This document shows positions 43,508-53,056 of a stretch of 64,000 nt of DNA, in pieces. The number at the start of each line of letters is the position of its first letter. Position 1 is the first letter of the stretch. This DNA is from an uncultured Pelagibacteraceae bacterium (GTDB lineage Bacteria > Pseudomonadota > Alphaproteobacteria > Pelagibacterales > Pelagibacteraceae). The translations under genes and the position numbers were made by a program. Under the pieces are notes generated by a model. It was given only the letters and a program-made list of their open reading frames with translations, was not told the DNA's origin and did no database searches. The DNA lies in NCBI GenBank assembly GCA_902625715.1, contig CACOCP010000001.1, forward strand, positions 62,001-126,000, read 5' to 3'.

Positions 43508-44065
43508 TTAAAAATGACTGTAAGGCTTTCTTGCAAAAATTCTTTTAACCATTGGTGCAAAATGTTCTAGCGGCAATGATTTGTAATCTGGATCAAACGA
43601 TGATTGATCATATTGTTCACAAAAATCTATTGTTGCTTGGTAGTATTTATGATCTTTATATTTATCTCTCTCATTTTTATCTTTTCCAAAATGATGAGCG
43701 AAATAAAAGGTTTGAAAAATCCCGTGCATTTTAATAATCCAATGAGTTTTTTCAGAAACATAAGGTTTTAATATAGCTGCAGCATACTCAGAGTGATTCA
43801 TTGGCGCCAGCTCATCTCCAATGTCATGGAGCAATGTTGCAACAATCATCTCTTCTGTTTCACCATTTTTTAGAGCTTTGGTAGCACTTTGTAGTGAGTG
43901 TTCCAATCTAGAAACTTGATAACCTTCTAATGTTTCAGTCAAACCTGCCATAAATTTTAAAATTCTTTCAGCAGTGTTTTCAGCAAATTTTTTTTCGTGC
44001 TTATCTAAAAATAGATAATCTTCTTTAGTACCATGTTTCATTTCAGTAAAGCTAACTTTTTTCAT
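43508..44065 (-). CDS. HD-domain protein, possible diiron oxygenase relative
   Basis: 185 residues. HD-fold ligands are present: RLEHSLQSATKAL, ATLLHDIGDELAP (the HD pair), MNHSEYAAAIL, KMHGIFQTFYF and an Asp in QYDQSSFDPDY. The L-E-H-S-L-Q start resembles the phosphonate-cleaving diiron oxygenases PhnZ and TmpB, but the Tyr-Glu lid of PhnZ is not clearly kept, so phosphohydrolase or another oxygenase role is equally possible. It is cytosolic, 1 base from purF and 22 from the YyaL-like gene. Confidence 0.8.
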   Translation of the reverse strand: MKKVSFTEMKHGTKEDYLFLDKHEKKFAENTAERILKFMAGLTETLEGYQVSRLEHSLQSATKALKNGETEEMIVATLLHDIGDELAPMNHSEYAAAILKPYVSEKTHWIIKMHGIFQTFYFAHHFGKDKNERDKYKDHKYYQATIDFCEQYDQSSFDPDYKSLPLEHFAPMVKRIFARKPYSHF

Positions 44066-44066
44066 A

Positions 44067-45548
44067 CTAATTGTTAGACGCCGTACTCAATAAAGACAAC
44101 TGAGTTACTTTATCTCCTCCTAATTCATCGATAATCTTTACGGGATAATCACCTGTAAAATAGTGATCTGTTAATTGGGGAAAATTATCATTTCTTTTTT
44201 CAAATCCCATAGCTTTGTATAAACCATCTAAACTTAGAAATTTTAAACTTTCAGCACTTATAAACTCTTTAATTTCATCTACGGTTTTATTTGCTGCCAA
44301 TAACTCTTTTTTAGTTGGAGTATCTACCCCATAAAAGTCGGGAAACTTAATTTCAGGACTAGCAATTCTAACATGTACTTCTCTTGCACCAGCATCATAA
44401 AGCATTTTTACTATTTTATAAGAAGTTGTTCCCCTTACAAGAGAATCATCTATTAAAAGAATTTTTTTATTTTTTATTACAGATAAATTTGCATTTAATT
44501 TTAATTTTACTCCAAGACTTCTTATTTTTTGTGATGGTTCGATAAATGTTCTTCCAACATAGTGATTTCTTATTAGACCTAAATCAAAATTAATATTTTT
44601 TTCTTGGGCATAACCTAGAGCGGCTGCATTACCCGAGTCTGGAACAGGAACAACTAAATCAGCATCAAAATTATCTTCTTTTGCAAGTTGTGATCCAAAT
44701 CTTTTTCTATACTCGTATGCAGTTTTGCCATTTAATATACTGTCAGGTCTTGAAAAATAAATATATTCAAAAATACAAGGCCTTACTTTTTTTGGTGGGA
44801 ATGGTTTTAGACTTTGTAGCTTATCATTTTCAACATAAACAATCTCACCATTTTCAACTTCCCTGATAAATTTAGCTCCTATTATATCTAATGCGCATGT
44901 TTCTGACGTAAAAACATAAGAATTTTTTAATTTTCCTATAACAAGAGGTCGTATTCCAAGTGGGTCCCTTACTCCAATTAGATTATTTTGCGTCATCATA
45001 ACGAGCGCATATCCACCTTGTATTTGAAAAATTGCATCTATTATTTTATCAAGTGTTCTGCCCCTTTTTGATTTAGCAATTAATTTAACAATAGTTTCTG
45101 TATCTGATGTCGTGTGAAATATAGAACCTTCCTCAACCATTTTGTTTCGCAAGGTAATTGCATTAGTTAAATTTCCATTGTGTGCTACTCCAACTCCTCC
45201 AGAATTAGTATCAGCAAAAAATGGTTGTACATTTCTTAGTGCAGTTCCACCTGTTGTCGAATATCTATTATGTCCAATTGCATATTTTCCTGGCAAATTC
45301 TTTAAAACTTTTTCATCATTAAAATTGTCTCCCACAAGTCCAAATCTTTTTTCTGAATGATATTTTTCTCCATCAAATGAAACAATCCCACATCCTTCTT
45401 GACCTCTATGCTGGAGAGCATGTAAGCCTAAGGCAGTTAATGTAGATGCTTCAGGAGTGTTGCTAATTCCAAAAACACCACATTCCTCTTTAATTTTTGG
45501 GTTATATATCCTGAACTTTTTCTTTGGCTTCTTGATGTTCTTTTTCAT
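44067..45548 (-). CDS. purF: Amidophosphoribosyltransferase
   Basis: 493 residues. After a 22-residue Lys-rich leader the nucleophile Cys23 begins CGVFGISNTPEAS, which should be freed by removal of the leader. HRGQEGCGIVSFDG, GHNRYSTTGG, DTETIVKLIAKSKRG and the PRPP site LLIDDSLVRGTTSYKIV follow. It makes phosphoribosylamine, first step of purine synthesis. The start overlaps the end of cvpA by 47 bases; I find no later ATG before the nucleophile, so the overlap seems real. Confidence 0.95.
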   Translation of the reverse strand: MKKNIKKPKKKFRIYNPKIKEECGVFGISNTPEASTLTALGLHALQHRGQEGCGIVSFDGEKYHSEKRFGLVGDNFNDEKVLKNLPGKYAIGHNRYSTTGGTALRNVQPFFADTNSGGVGVAHNGNLTNAITLRNKMVEEGSIFHTTSDTETIVKLIAKSKRGRTLDKIIDAIFQIQGGYALVMMTQNNLIGVRDPLGIRPLVIGKLKNSYVFTSETCALDIIGAKFIREVENGEIVYVENDKLQSLKPFPPKKVRPCIFEYIYFSRPDSILNGKTAYEYRKRFGSQLAKEDNFDADLVVPVPDSGNAAALGYAQEKNINFDLGLIRNHYVGRTFIEPSQKIRSLGVKLKLNANLSVIKNKKILLIDDSLVRGTTSYKIVKMLYDAGAREVHVRIASPEIKFPDFYGVDTPTKKELLAANKTVDEIKEFISAESLKFLSLDGLYKAMGFEKRNDNFPQLTDHYFTGDYPVKIIDELGGDKVTQLSLLSTASNN

Positions 45549-46047
45549 TAGGAAATTCGTTTATAAGGTACTTGCTACCTTTTTCAACCATTGGAAATGT
45601 AAAAGAATTCTCGAAGTTTATTGACCATTTTTCATGATTATAAACAATATTTGCCGCAGTAAATAAACAAACAACTACAATATAGCAATTAACGATTCCA
45701 AATAATGATCCAAAAACTTTATCCACCTTTCCAATCCCTGAGTAAGAAATTGCTTTGCTAATAGCCCTGCTGATCATGAAAATTAAGAATATTATTATTA
45801 CAAATAGACCAATACCTAAAATTATATCTAACACAAATTCGTTGTCTAAAATACTTTCAACATATGGTTTTGCTTTGGGAAATATAAAAATAGTTAAGAC
45901 ATATGCCAATACCCATTTTGCAGTTGAGAGAATAGATAAAACAAAACCTTTCATTGCTCCCCTGATAATAAATAAAACTGATAAAACAATATAAGAAAAA
46001 TCAAATACTGTTACATTTTCTAAAATATCCTGAATATTATCAATCAT
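45502..46047 (-). CDS. cvpA: CvpA-family membrane protein
   Basis: 181 residues, four membrane helices. FDFSYIVLSVLFIIRGAMKGFVLSIL starts the family pattern and GIGKVDKVFGSLFGIVNCYIVV closes it; the C-terminal third is a charged tail. CvpA is the classical partner of purF and has been linked with colicin V export and envelope stress. Its end overlaps purF by 47 bases and its start overlaps the MMPL gene stop by 4 bases. Confidence 0.88.
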   Translation of the reverse strand: MIDNIQDILENVTVFDFSYIVLSVLFIIRGAMKGFVLSILSTAKWVLAYVLTIFIFPKAKPYVESILDNEFVLDIILGIGLFVIIIFLIFMISRAISKAISYSGIGKVDKVFGSLFGIVNCYIVVVCLFTAANIVYNHEKWSINFENSFTFPMVEKGSKYLINEFPNEKEHQEAKEKVQDI

Positions 46048-48422
46048 TTAATTGAAAAAGGTTTTACTAATAATAATAAAGAAGGAAGAAGAGTTAGTAC
46101 AGAAATCATTGCCAATAACATTGCAATTCCTGTAAATATACCAAAATAAATTGTAGGAATAAAATTTGATAATACTAAAATAGAAAATCCAAATACAATT
46201 GTGATTGAGGTATTAAATATAGCAACCCCAACTGTTGAGTGACAAACTCGAAGTGTTTTTTCATAATTTTTAATTTTAGAAAATTCTTCTTTAAACCTGT
46301 AGATATAATGAATACTATTATCAACAGCAATACCAATAGTTATTGCAGCAATAGTAATTGTCATCATATCCAACGGTATACCTGCTAATCCAATTATACC
46401 TAAAATAAAAAAAGCAGCTATAAAATTTGGAACAACTCCAATCAAGGATAATTTAATATTTCTAAATAAAATAATGAACATAATAAATATCCCAACCATA
46501 ACAAAACCAAGAGTTAATATTTGAGATTTAAACAAACTTTGTAACAAGTTGTTAAATAAAATTAAAACACCTCCTAATTTAAATTCACCCTTTCTAAGTC
46601 CCAGTTTATCTTCTAAATCAAAATTAATTTGATTAATTAGGTCATTTCTTCTTAAATCTTCTAGAGAGTCTTTTATTCTTAAACTTATTCTTGCCTCTGA
46701 ATCTTTAATTGAAATATAAGGATCAACAATTTCCTTTTTAATTGTATCAGGAATTTTTGAATACAACACGCCCATCTCTAGGGTCCCCAATGGCTTGTTG
46801 TTATTTAGTTGAGTTGCAACTTCAATTATAGAGGAAAAAGAAAGTACTTTGCCTACTGGCTCTAAGCTGTCTAAATAGTTATGTACATTATTAATTTTAT
46901 CAATTTTATCTTTAGTAAACCAATATTTGTCATTATTTTGTTCTTCATCACCCCAATCATCCTCAAAATCATCATCAGATTTTTCTTCTTTATTTTTTGG
47001 AAACTTAAGTATTACCTCTAGAGGAGTAGTGCCGCCTAACTTTTCATCAATTAATTTCATACCTTTATAAATTTCGGTATTTTTATTGAAGTAATTGATG
47101 AAACTATTTTCTACCTCTAATTTTGAAATACCAGTTACGCTTAAAATAATAATAAAAATAGTCGTCACAAAAATAATATTTTTTCTATCAATAGCAAAAT
47201 TACCAAGAAAATTTGTAAATTTTGATTTTTGATCTTTTTTTATGTTGATATTTGAGCTTTTAATAAAATTTAGCAGAGTTGGTAGAAGTGTAAATGTGAT
47301 TATAAAAGATGTAAGCAATCCCATTGTCATCATCCAACCAAAATCAATAATTGGTTTTATTTCACTAAAAATTAAAGATAAGAAGGCGCAAATAGTTGTA
47401 AGAACAGTATAAAGTATAGGCCAATACATATTACTTGTAGTCATTACAATGATACTGGTTTTACTTTTATTTGGAAATTTCTTTGAGAGTTGAAGAAACC
47501 GAGTACTCATATGAATGTTCATTGCCATTGTAAGGATAAGCATCATTGCTATAAAGTTTGAGGATATAACTGTAACTTTCCATCCAACTAAACCTAAAAG
47601 TCCCATCATAATTATTACAGAAAAAAAACAACTGCTTATAGGAACAATAATCCAAATTAATTTTCTAAAGACAAACCAGAGTGTAGCAATAATAAAGATT
47701 AATACTCCAAGTCCAAACACAATGATATCATTCTTTATAAACGTCATCATATCATCTGCAATCATGGGAATACCACCTAAATGAATTTTACCAATATTAC
47801 TAAAATTTTTTATTACTTCTCTAATCTCTAAAATATTTTCATGATTTTGTTTTTTGATCTGATCTTTATATTTCTCTATCTCTTGTTTGTTTTTAAATAT
47901 TTTGTTTTTTTCCTTAGGTTTTAGATAAACAATTATTCCGCTAGTTTTCCCATCTTCACTTATTACAAAATTTCTAAATACGGGACTATTTTTAATTTCT
48001 TGAAAACCTCTAATTTTATCAACATCATTATCTTTTAATGATTTAAAATTTTTTAATCTTTCCAAAAGAGGCTGATCTGTGCTGTTAAGAAGAGGTATGT
48101 CTAAAAGGGTGATGACATTATGAACCCAATCTAATTTTTGAATTTCTTGTTTTAGTGAAAGTAAATTTTTTATGGACTCAGATGAAATCATTTCACCATT
48201 TGGAGTATAAGTTAATACTAAAAATTCTTTTGCCCCATATCTATCAGAGATTTCATTTAGATATTTTAGGTCTGGATCACCTTCAATTAGAAGAGTATCT
48301 GATGATGCATCAAGCCTAAAATTTTTCGAGAAATAACTAAAGAAAATTAAAGAAATTAAAAGTAGAAGAAAAACTAATTTTGGTTTTTCAATAATATTTT
48401 TTTGATAAAAATTAGCTAACAT
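46044..48422 (-). CDS. MMPL/RND-type membrane exporter
   Basis: 792 residues with twelve membrane helices in two halves, each with a large periplasmic loop. RFLQLSKKFPNKSKTSIIV, GLAGIPLDMMTITIAAITIGIAVDNSIHYIYRFKEE (the Asp of the proton relay) and the repeated half-motifs mark the MMPL class. An acidic loop (KSDDDFEDDWGDEEQNND region) is unusual. Relatives carry lipids or hopanoids; the substrate is unknown. It lies 25 bases downstream of dnaB and is linked to cvpA-purF. Confidence 0.87.
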   Translation of the reverse strand: MLANFYQKNIIEKPKLVFLLLLISLIFFSYFSKNFRLDASSDTLLIEGDPDLKYLNEISDRYGAKEFLVLTYTPNGEMISSESIKNLLSLKQEIQKLDWVHNVITLLDIPLLNSTDQPLLERLKNFKSLKDNDVDKIRGFQEIKNSPVFRNFVISEDGKTSGIIVYLKPKEKNKIFKNKQEIEKYKDQIKKQNHENILEIREVIKNFSNIGKIHLGGIPMIADDMMTFIKNDIIVFGLGVLIFIIATLWFVFRKLIWIIVPISSCFFSVIIMMGLLGLVGWKVTVISSNFIAMMLILTMAMNIHMSTRFLQLSKKFPNKSKTSIIVMTTSNMYWPILYTVLTTICAFLSLIFSEIKPIIDFGWMMTMGLLTSFIITFTLLPTLLNFIKSSNINIKKDQKSKFTNFLGNFAIDRKNIIFVTTIFIIILSVTGISKLEVENSFINYFNKNTEIYKGMKLIDEKLGGTTPLEVILKFPKNKEEKSDDDFEDDWGDEEQNNDKYWFTKDKIDKINNVHNYLDSLEPVGKVLSFSSIIEVATQLNNNKPLGTLEMGVLYSKIPDTIKKEIVDPYISIKDSEARISLRIKDSLEDLRRNDLINQINFDLEDKLGLRKGEFKLGGVLILFNNLLQSLFKSQILTLGFVMVGIFIMFIILFRNIKLSLIGVVPNFIAAFFILGIIGLAGIPLDMMTITIAAITIGIAVDNSIHYIYRFKEEFSKIKNYEKTLRVCHSTVGVAIFNTSITIVFGFSILVLSNFIPTIYFGIFTGIAMLLAMISVLTLLPSLLLLVKPFSIK

Positions 48423-48447
48423 TCAGTATTAGCTTATATATTTAAAA

Positions 48448-49863
48448 CTAGTTATTTTGAATATCTTTAAATTTAGTAAACATAGCCTCAAATTCCAGTA
48501 TTATATTGCCTGTTGGACCATGACGTTGTTTACCTATAATTATTTCAGCCAAACTTGAGACTTCATTCATTTTTGCCTGCCATTCTGCGTGCTCAACAGT
48601 TGCTGGTCTTGGTTCTTTTCTCTCTAAGTAATATGCTTCTCTGTAAACAAACATTACAACATCCGCATCTTGTTCAATAGAACCAGATTCCCTTAAATCA
48701 GCTAATTGTGGTTTCTTATCATCCCTTGCTTCAACTGCTCTAGATAACTGAGATAATGCAACAACTGGAACTGATAACTCTTTTGCTAGCGCTTTTAAAC
48801 CCTGAGTTATCTCTGATATTTCTTGAACCCTTCCATCTTTAAAGTTTGATGCTTTCATTAATTGAATATAATCAATAACCACCATATCAAGGCCATATAA
48901 TCTTTTTATTCTTCTTGCTCTATTGCTTAGAGCTGCAATCGAAATTGCTGGTGTTTCATCAATATATAGGGGTAACTCAGATATATCTTTTGATGTTTCA
49001 ATAAATTTATCAAATTGTTCCTCTGATATCCTGCCTCTTCTTATATCATTGGATTTAATTCTAGATTGTTCAGCAAGAATTCTAGTTGAAAGTTGTTCTG
49101 ATGACATCTCTAAAGAAAAAAAAGCTATTGAAGACTTGTTTCCGTCATCTTGTAACTTTTTAGCAGCATTGAATGCTATATTGGTAGCTAATGCAGTTTT
49201 TCCCATAGATGGTCTTCCTGCAATTATTATTAGATCTGATTTATGTAAACCACCTAAACGATCATCAAGATCTGTTAAACCAGTAGGCACACCAACAATT
49301 CCTTCATCATTTTTATATGCGCTTGAAGCCATTTCAATTGTTTGTCTCATGGCTTCATCAAATTTAATGAGTGAATTACTAAAAGATCCCTTTTCAGCTA
49401 AATCAAATAATGATTTTTCAAAATTCTCGATAATTTTTTGCCCATCATTATCCAGATCATTTAGTTTTGCGGTATCAATTACATTTTCTGAAATTTTAAT
49501 TAACTCTCTTTTCACAAATAGATCATAAATTAATTTTGAATACTCAATTGCTTGCCTTGAGGACGTTGAAAATTTAGTAATTTTTACAAGATACTCAGGT
49601 ATATTTAATTCATCTTTTTCATTTTCAAAATGATTTTTAAGAGTAATTGGATTTGCTAACATTCCACTATAAATTAACTTTTCTATTGCCCCAAAAATTT
49701 TTTGATGCATCGGATCATAAAAATTTTTACTAACAATTATCATATTGATCTCATCAAATATTTCATTTGAGAGTAAAATTGATCCTATAACTGATTGTTC
49801 AGCTTCTATATTGTTTGGGTGTTCTTCTAATTTACTTTTAATAATATTGAGTGATTGAGACAT
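48448..49863 (-). CDS. dnaB: Replicative DNA helicase
   Basis: 471 residues. The N-terminal domain has NNIEAEQSVIGSILLSNEIFDEI; the RecA-like domain has GRPSMGKTALATNIA (Walker A), FFSLEMSSEQLSTRIL, VVIDYIQLM (Walker B) and VVALSQLSRAVEARDDKKPQLADLRESGSIEQDADVV (hexamer signature). It unwinds the replication fork. It follows rplI in the usual rpsF-rpsR-rplI-dnaB order, with a 67-base gap. Confidence 0.96.
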   Translation of the reverse strand: MSQSLNIIKSKLEEHPNNIEAEQSVIGSILLSNEIFDEINMIIVSKNFYDPMHQKIFGAIEKLIYSGMLANPITLKNHFENEKDELNIPEYLVKITKFSTSSRQAIEYSKLIYDLFVKRELIKISENVIDTAKLNDLDNDGQKIIENFEKSLFDLAEKGSFSNSLIKFDEAMRQTIEMASSAYKNDEGIVGVPTGLTDLDDRLGGLHKSDLIIIAGRPSMGKTALATNIAFNAAKKLQDDGNKSSIAFFSLEMSSEQLSTRILAEQSRIKSNDIRRGRISEEQFDKFIETSKDISELPLYIDETPAISIAALSNRARRIKRLYGLDMVVIDYIQLMKASNFKDGRVQEISEITQGLKALAKELSVPVVALSQLSRAVEARDDKKPQLADLRESGSIEQDADVVMFVYREAYYLERKEPRPATVEHAEWQAKMNEVSSLAEIIIGKQRHGPTGNIILEFEAMFTKFKDIQNN

Positions 49864-49930
49864 TATAAAAGTCTATTTAAAAAATGACTATTTACAATAT
49901 TAAATAAGAACTGGGGAAAAAAATGTATAA

Positions 49931-50389
49931 TTATTTTATTTCTTCTTGAGGTACTACTTTAACTGTTATTTGAGTTTGTACGTCAGAGTGTAGATTTATT
50001 TCAACTTTAAATTCACCTAAGGATTTTATTTCTTTTGAAGGTTGAATATTGGAAGGATTTATCTCTACATTTTCCTTTTCATAAATTAACTTGGAAATCT
50101 CTGTAGGTTTTACTGATCCATATAATTCTTTATTTTCAGTACTCAGTTTTTTTATCTCATAAGTTTTATTTTGAATTTTTTCTAAAATACTTTTAGCCTC
50201 TTTCTTTTTATCTTGATCTTTTTTATTTAGCTCTTGTTTGATTTTTTCTACTTCTTTAATATTTTCTTTTGAAGCAAAAAGAGCTTTTTTTTTTGAAATT
50301 AGGTAGTTTCTTGCAAAACCTCTTTTAACATCAATTATTTCTCCAATTGATCCTATTTTTCTTACGTTCTCTAAAAGAATAACTTTCAT
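49931..50389 (-). CDS. rplI: 50S ribosomal protein L9
   Basis: 152 residues. [31 protein letters not shown] is the rRNA-binding N-domain, joined by a long Lys-rich helix to a C-domain with SVKPTEISKLI. Shares one base with the stop of rpsR (TAATG form), so rpsF, rpsR and rplI are coupled. Confidence 0.95.
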   Translation of the reverse strand: MKVILLENVRKIGSIGEIIDVKRGFARNYLISKKKALFASKENIKEVEKIKQELNKKDQDKKKEAKSILEKIQNKTYEIKKLSTENKELYGSVKPTEISKLIYEKENVEINPSNIQPSKEIKSLGEFKVEINLHSDVQTQITVKVVPQEEIK

Positions 50390-50658
50390 TATAGTAACGC
50401 TAAATTTCTCGCTCTTTTAATTGAAAGAGATAATTCTCTTTGTTTTTTTTGACTCACTGAAGTTATCCTAGATGGAAGAATTTTTCCATTTTCAGATACA
50501 TATCTTTTTAGCAGCTTAATATTTTTATAATCAACGACTGGCGCACCTTTTCCTGATAGAGGGCATTTCTTTTTAAATTTATATTTATTATTTTGAAAAA
50601 CACTTAACTTTGAAAAATTACTCTGAGAACCTTTTTTTTTGTTATTTCTCTTTTTCAT
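50389..50658 (-). CDS. rpsR: 30S ribosomal protein S18
   Basis: 89 residues. [38 protein letters not shown] and the [19 protein letters not shown] tail are typical. A CPL opening in place of a zinc-type start is normal here. It binds S6 in the small subunit; both neighbours overlap by one base. Confidence 0.95.
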   Translation of the reverse strand: MKKRNNKKKGSQSNFSKLSVFQNNKYKFKKKCPLSGKGAPVVDYKNIKLLKRYVSENGKILPSRITSVSQKKQRELSLSIKRARNLALL

Positions 50659-51014
50659 TATTTTTTAATTTTTCTATCTACTTCTTTATCTTCACTATTT
50701 TTTTTAAAATAATCTGTATCTAAATCAAACTTTTTTACTTTAACTGTCAAATATCTTAATAAATTTTTGTCAATTTTTTCATTTTTTTCAAGTTCTGATA
50801 TAGTTTTTCCATCAGCTTTAATTTTAAAATGTAAGTAATTACCTTTTTTATTTTTCTTAATTAAATATGAAAGGTTCATTAATCCCCAGTTCTCGAGTTT
50901 TACGATATCACCTTCATTCTTTTCAACTATTTTAGAGTACTTTTCCTGAAGTTGTTTTAACTGTGATGGGCTAGTGTCTTGTCTAGCTATAATTGTGTGT
51001 TCGTAAAAGTTCAT
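50658..51014 (-). CDS. rpsF: 30S ribosomal protein S6
   Basis: 118 residues. [49 protein letters not shown] and [12 protein letters not shown] match S6. First gene of rpsF-rpsR-rplI. The start faces fabD across 84 bases, which must hold both divergent promoters; on the minus strand TTGTAA and TATATC with a 17-base spacer is a possible pair there. Confidence 0.95.
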   Translation of the reverse strand: MNFYEHTIIARQDTSPSQLKQLQEKYSKIVEKNEGDIVKLENWGLMNLSYLIKKNKKGNYLHFKIKADGKTISELEKNEKIDKNLLRYLTVKVKKFDLDTDYFKKNSEDKEVDRKIKK

Positions 51015-51098
51015 ATTTATTCTTTTAAAAAGGTGAGGATATACTATTATTAATTTTTAATTACAATACTAAAAATACAATATTTACTTATATAATTA

Positions 51099-52019
51099 AT
51101 GTTTTCTGTTTTATTTCCTGGTCAAGGTTCTCAGTCTCCAGGTATGGCAAAATCTTTCTATGATAACTTTGACTATGTAAGGACTTTTTTCAAAGAAGCA
51201 GATGACTTACTTAAAAATTCAATAAGCAAATTAGTATTAGAAGGCCCTAAAGACGAACTTGATCTTACCGAGAATACTCAACCAGCAATATTTCTTGTAA
51301 GTTATAGCATTTTTCAAGTTTTAAAAAGAGAAACATCATATGATATTAATTCTGCAAATTATTTTGCTGGCCATTCATTAGGTGAGTATTCTGCTTTAGC
51401 GTGTGCAGAATCTTTAACATTTTCTCAAACGATAAAATTATTAAAAAAAAGAGGTTTTGCAATGCAATCAGCTGTTCCAAAAGGACAGGGTGGTATGTTG
51501 GCAGTTTTAGGATCTGATATTGGAATAATTAATCAAATTTTAGAGAAGAACAAAGATATTTTTAATTGTTATGTAGCCAATGATAATTCAGTTGGTCAAA
51601 TTGTGATTAGTGGAAATATTAAAGATTTAGAAAAATTTTCCATAGAATTGTCAAATTGTAAAATAAAAAATATTAAACTGCCAGTTAGCGCCCCATTTCA
51701 TTGTAGATTAATGAATAGTGCAACGAAAATAATGGAGGAAGAAATATCTAATTTAGAATTTAAATCACCAAAAGTTGATATTATTTCAAACGTGACATCA
51801 GAACCAATTAATGAGATATCTGAAATTAAAAAATTATTAATTAGTCAAATAGAAAAACCAGTAAGATGGAGAGAAATTATTAATTATATGATAAATAAAA
51901 ATATTTATAAATTTATAGAAATTGGTCCTGGAAAAGTACTCTCAGGATTAGTAAAAAGAATAAATAGAAATGCAGAACTTATACAAATTAATAATATAGA
52001 GGATTTAAAAAAGTTATAA
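51099..52019 (+). CDS. fabD: Malonyl-CoA:ACP transacylase
   Basis: 306 residues. FPGQGSQSPGMAKSFY, the nucleophile loop GHSLGEYSALACA (Ser about 92), GGMLAVLG, VSAPFHCRLM and IEIGPGKVLSGLVKRI are complete. It moves malonyl groups to ACP for fatty acid synthesis. fabG starts right after its stop. Confidence 0.95.
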   Translation: MFSVLFPGQGSQSPGMAKSFYDNFDYVRTFFKEADDLLKNSISKLVLEGPKDELDLTENTQPAIFLVSYSIFQVLKRETSYDINSANYFAGHSLGEYSALACAESLTFSQTIKLLKKRGFAMQSAVPKGQGGMLAVLGSDIGIINQILEKNKDIFNCYVANDNSVGQIVISGNIKDLEKFSIELSNCKIKNIKLPVSAPFHCRLMNSATKIMEEEISNLEFKSPKVDIISNVTSEPINEISEIKKLLISQIEKPVRWREIINYMINKNIYKFIEIGPGKVLSGLVKRINRNAELIQINNIEDLKKL

Positions 52020-52757
52020 ATGATAGACTTAAAAGATACTAATATTATCCTTACCGGAGCTACTGGAGGTATAGGCAATTCTATTCTAGATAATTTAATT
52101 TCGACTGGTGCAAACGTTTTAGCAACAGGTACAAACGAGGATAAACTTAATTTAATTCAAGAAAAATATAAAAATGTTCAAACAGAAAAATTTGATATAT
52201 CAAATCATTTAGAAATTGAAAATTTCATAAATAAAGCAAATGATAGTTTAGGTGGAAGAGTTGATGTATTAATTAATAATGCTGGGATAACAAGGGACAA
52301 TCTTTCGATAAGGATGAAAGATGAGGAATGGAATAAAGTTATTGATATTAATTTAACTTCAACATTTCTTCTAAGTAAGAGTGTCATCAAAAAAATGCTA
52401 AAAAGCAAAAAAGGAAAAATAATAAATATTACATCTATAGTTGGACATACAGGTAATATTGGACAAGCAAATTATACTGCTTCTAAAGCTGGTGTGGTTG
52501 CAATGTCTAAAAGCTTAGCTCTAGAATATGGAAAAAAAAATATAAATGTAAATTGCATCTCCCCAGGTTTTATATCAACAGAAATGACAGACAAAATTAA
52601 TGATGATTACAAAGAGATTTTAAAATCTAAAATACCTATGAATAGATTTGGCACCCCAAATGACATTGCAAATACAGTCATTTTTTTATGCTCTAAACTT
52701 TCAGATTACATTACTGGTGAAACAATTCATGTTAACGGCGGCATGTATTTTAGTTGA
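52020..52757 (+). CDS. fabG: 3-oxoacyl-ACP reductase
   Basis: 245 residues. TGATGGIGNSILDNL, NNAGITRDNLSIRM, INITSIVGHTGNIGQANYTASKAGVV (Ser, Tyr, Lys) and the C-terminal ETIHVNGGMYF are all standard for FabG. It reduces 3-oxoacyl-ACP with NADPH. It is immediately downstream of fabD, and 46 bases before acpP. Confidence 0.95.
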   Translation: MIDLKDTNIILTGATGGIGNSILDNLISTGANVLATGTNEDKLNLIQEKYKNVQTEKFDISNHLEIENFINKANDSLGGRVDVLINNAGITRDNLSIRMKDEEWNKVIDINLTSTFLLSKSVIKKMLKSKKGKIINITSIVGHTGNIGQANYTASKAGVVAMSKSLALEYGKKNINVNCISPGFISTEMTDKINDDYKEILKSKIPMNRFGTPNDIANTVIFLCSKLSDYITGETIHVNGGMYFS

Positions 52758-52803
52758 CAAAATCAACAAAATATCTATTAACGACTAAACTTAAAGGATA
52801 TAA

Positions 52804-53043
52804 ATGTCAGACGATATTTCAAGTAAAGTAAAAAAAATAGTTGCAGACCATCTAGGAATTGACGAAGCAAAAGTAACTGAAGAATCAAGTTTTATCGATG
52901 ATCTTGGGGCAGACAGTTTGGATACTGTTGAATTAGTGATGGCTTTTGAAGAGGAGTTCGGGTCAGAGATCTCAGATAGCGATGCAGAAAAAATTCTTAC
53001 AGTAGGAGATGCTGTAAAATTTATAGAGAACAAAGCTAATTAA
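52804..53043 (+). CDS. acpP: Acyl carrier protein
   Basis: 79 residues, very acidic. The phosphopantetheine site [23 protein letters not shown] (Ser about 38) is perfect. It carries growing acyl chains. A TTAAAGGATATAA leader just before the ATG gives a fair ribosome site. In many alphaproteobacteria fabF follows acpP; here gmk comes 13 bases later. Confidence 0.96.
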   Translation: MSDDISSKVKKIVADHLGIDEAKVTEESSFIDDLGADSLDTVELVMAFEEEFGSEISDSDAEKILTVGDAVKFIENKAN

Positions 53044-53056
53044 TTTTTAGTATTTA

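Noticed and set aside
48923-49528. A 201-residue plus-strand ORF opposite dnaB
   Set aside because: It is an antisense shadow: dnaB on the other strand has full motifs, and this reading has no recognisable domain and no ribosome site.
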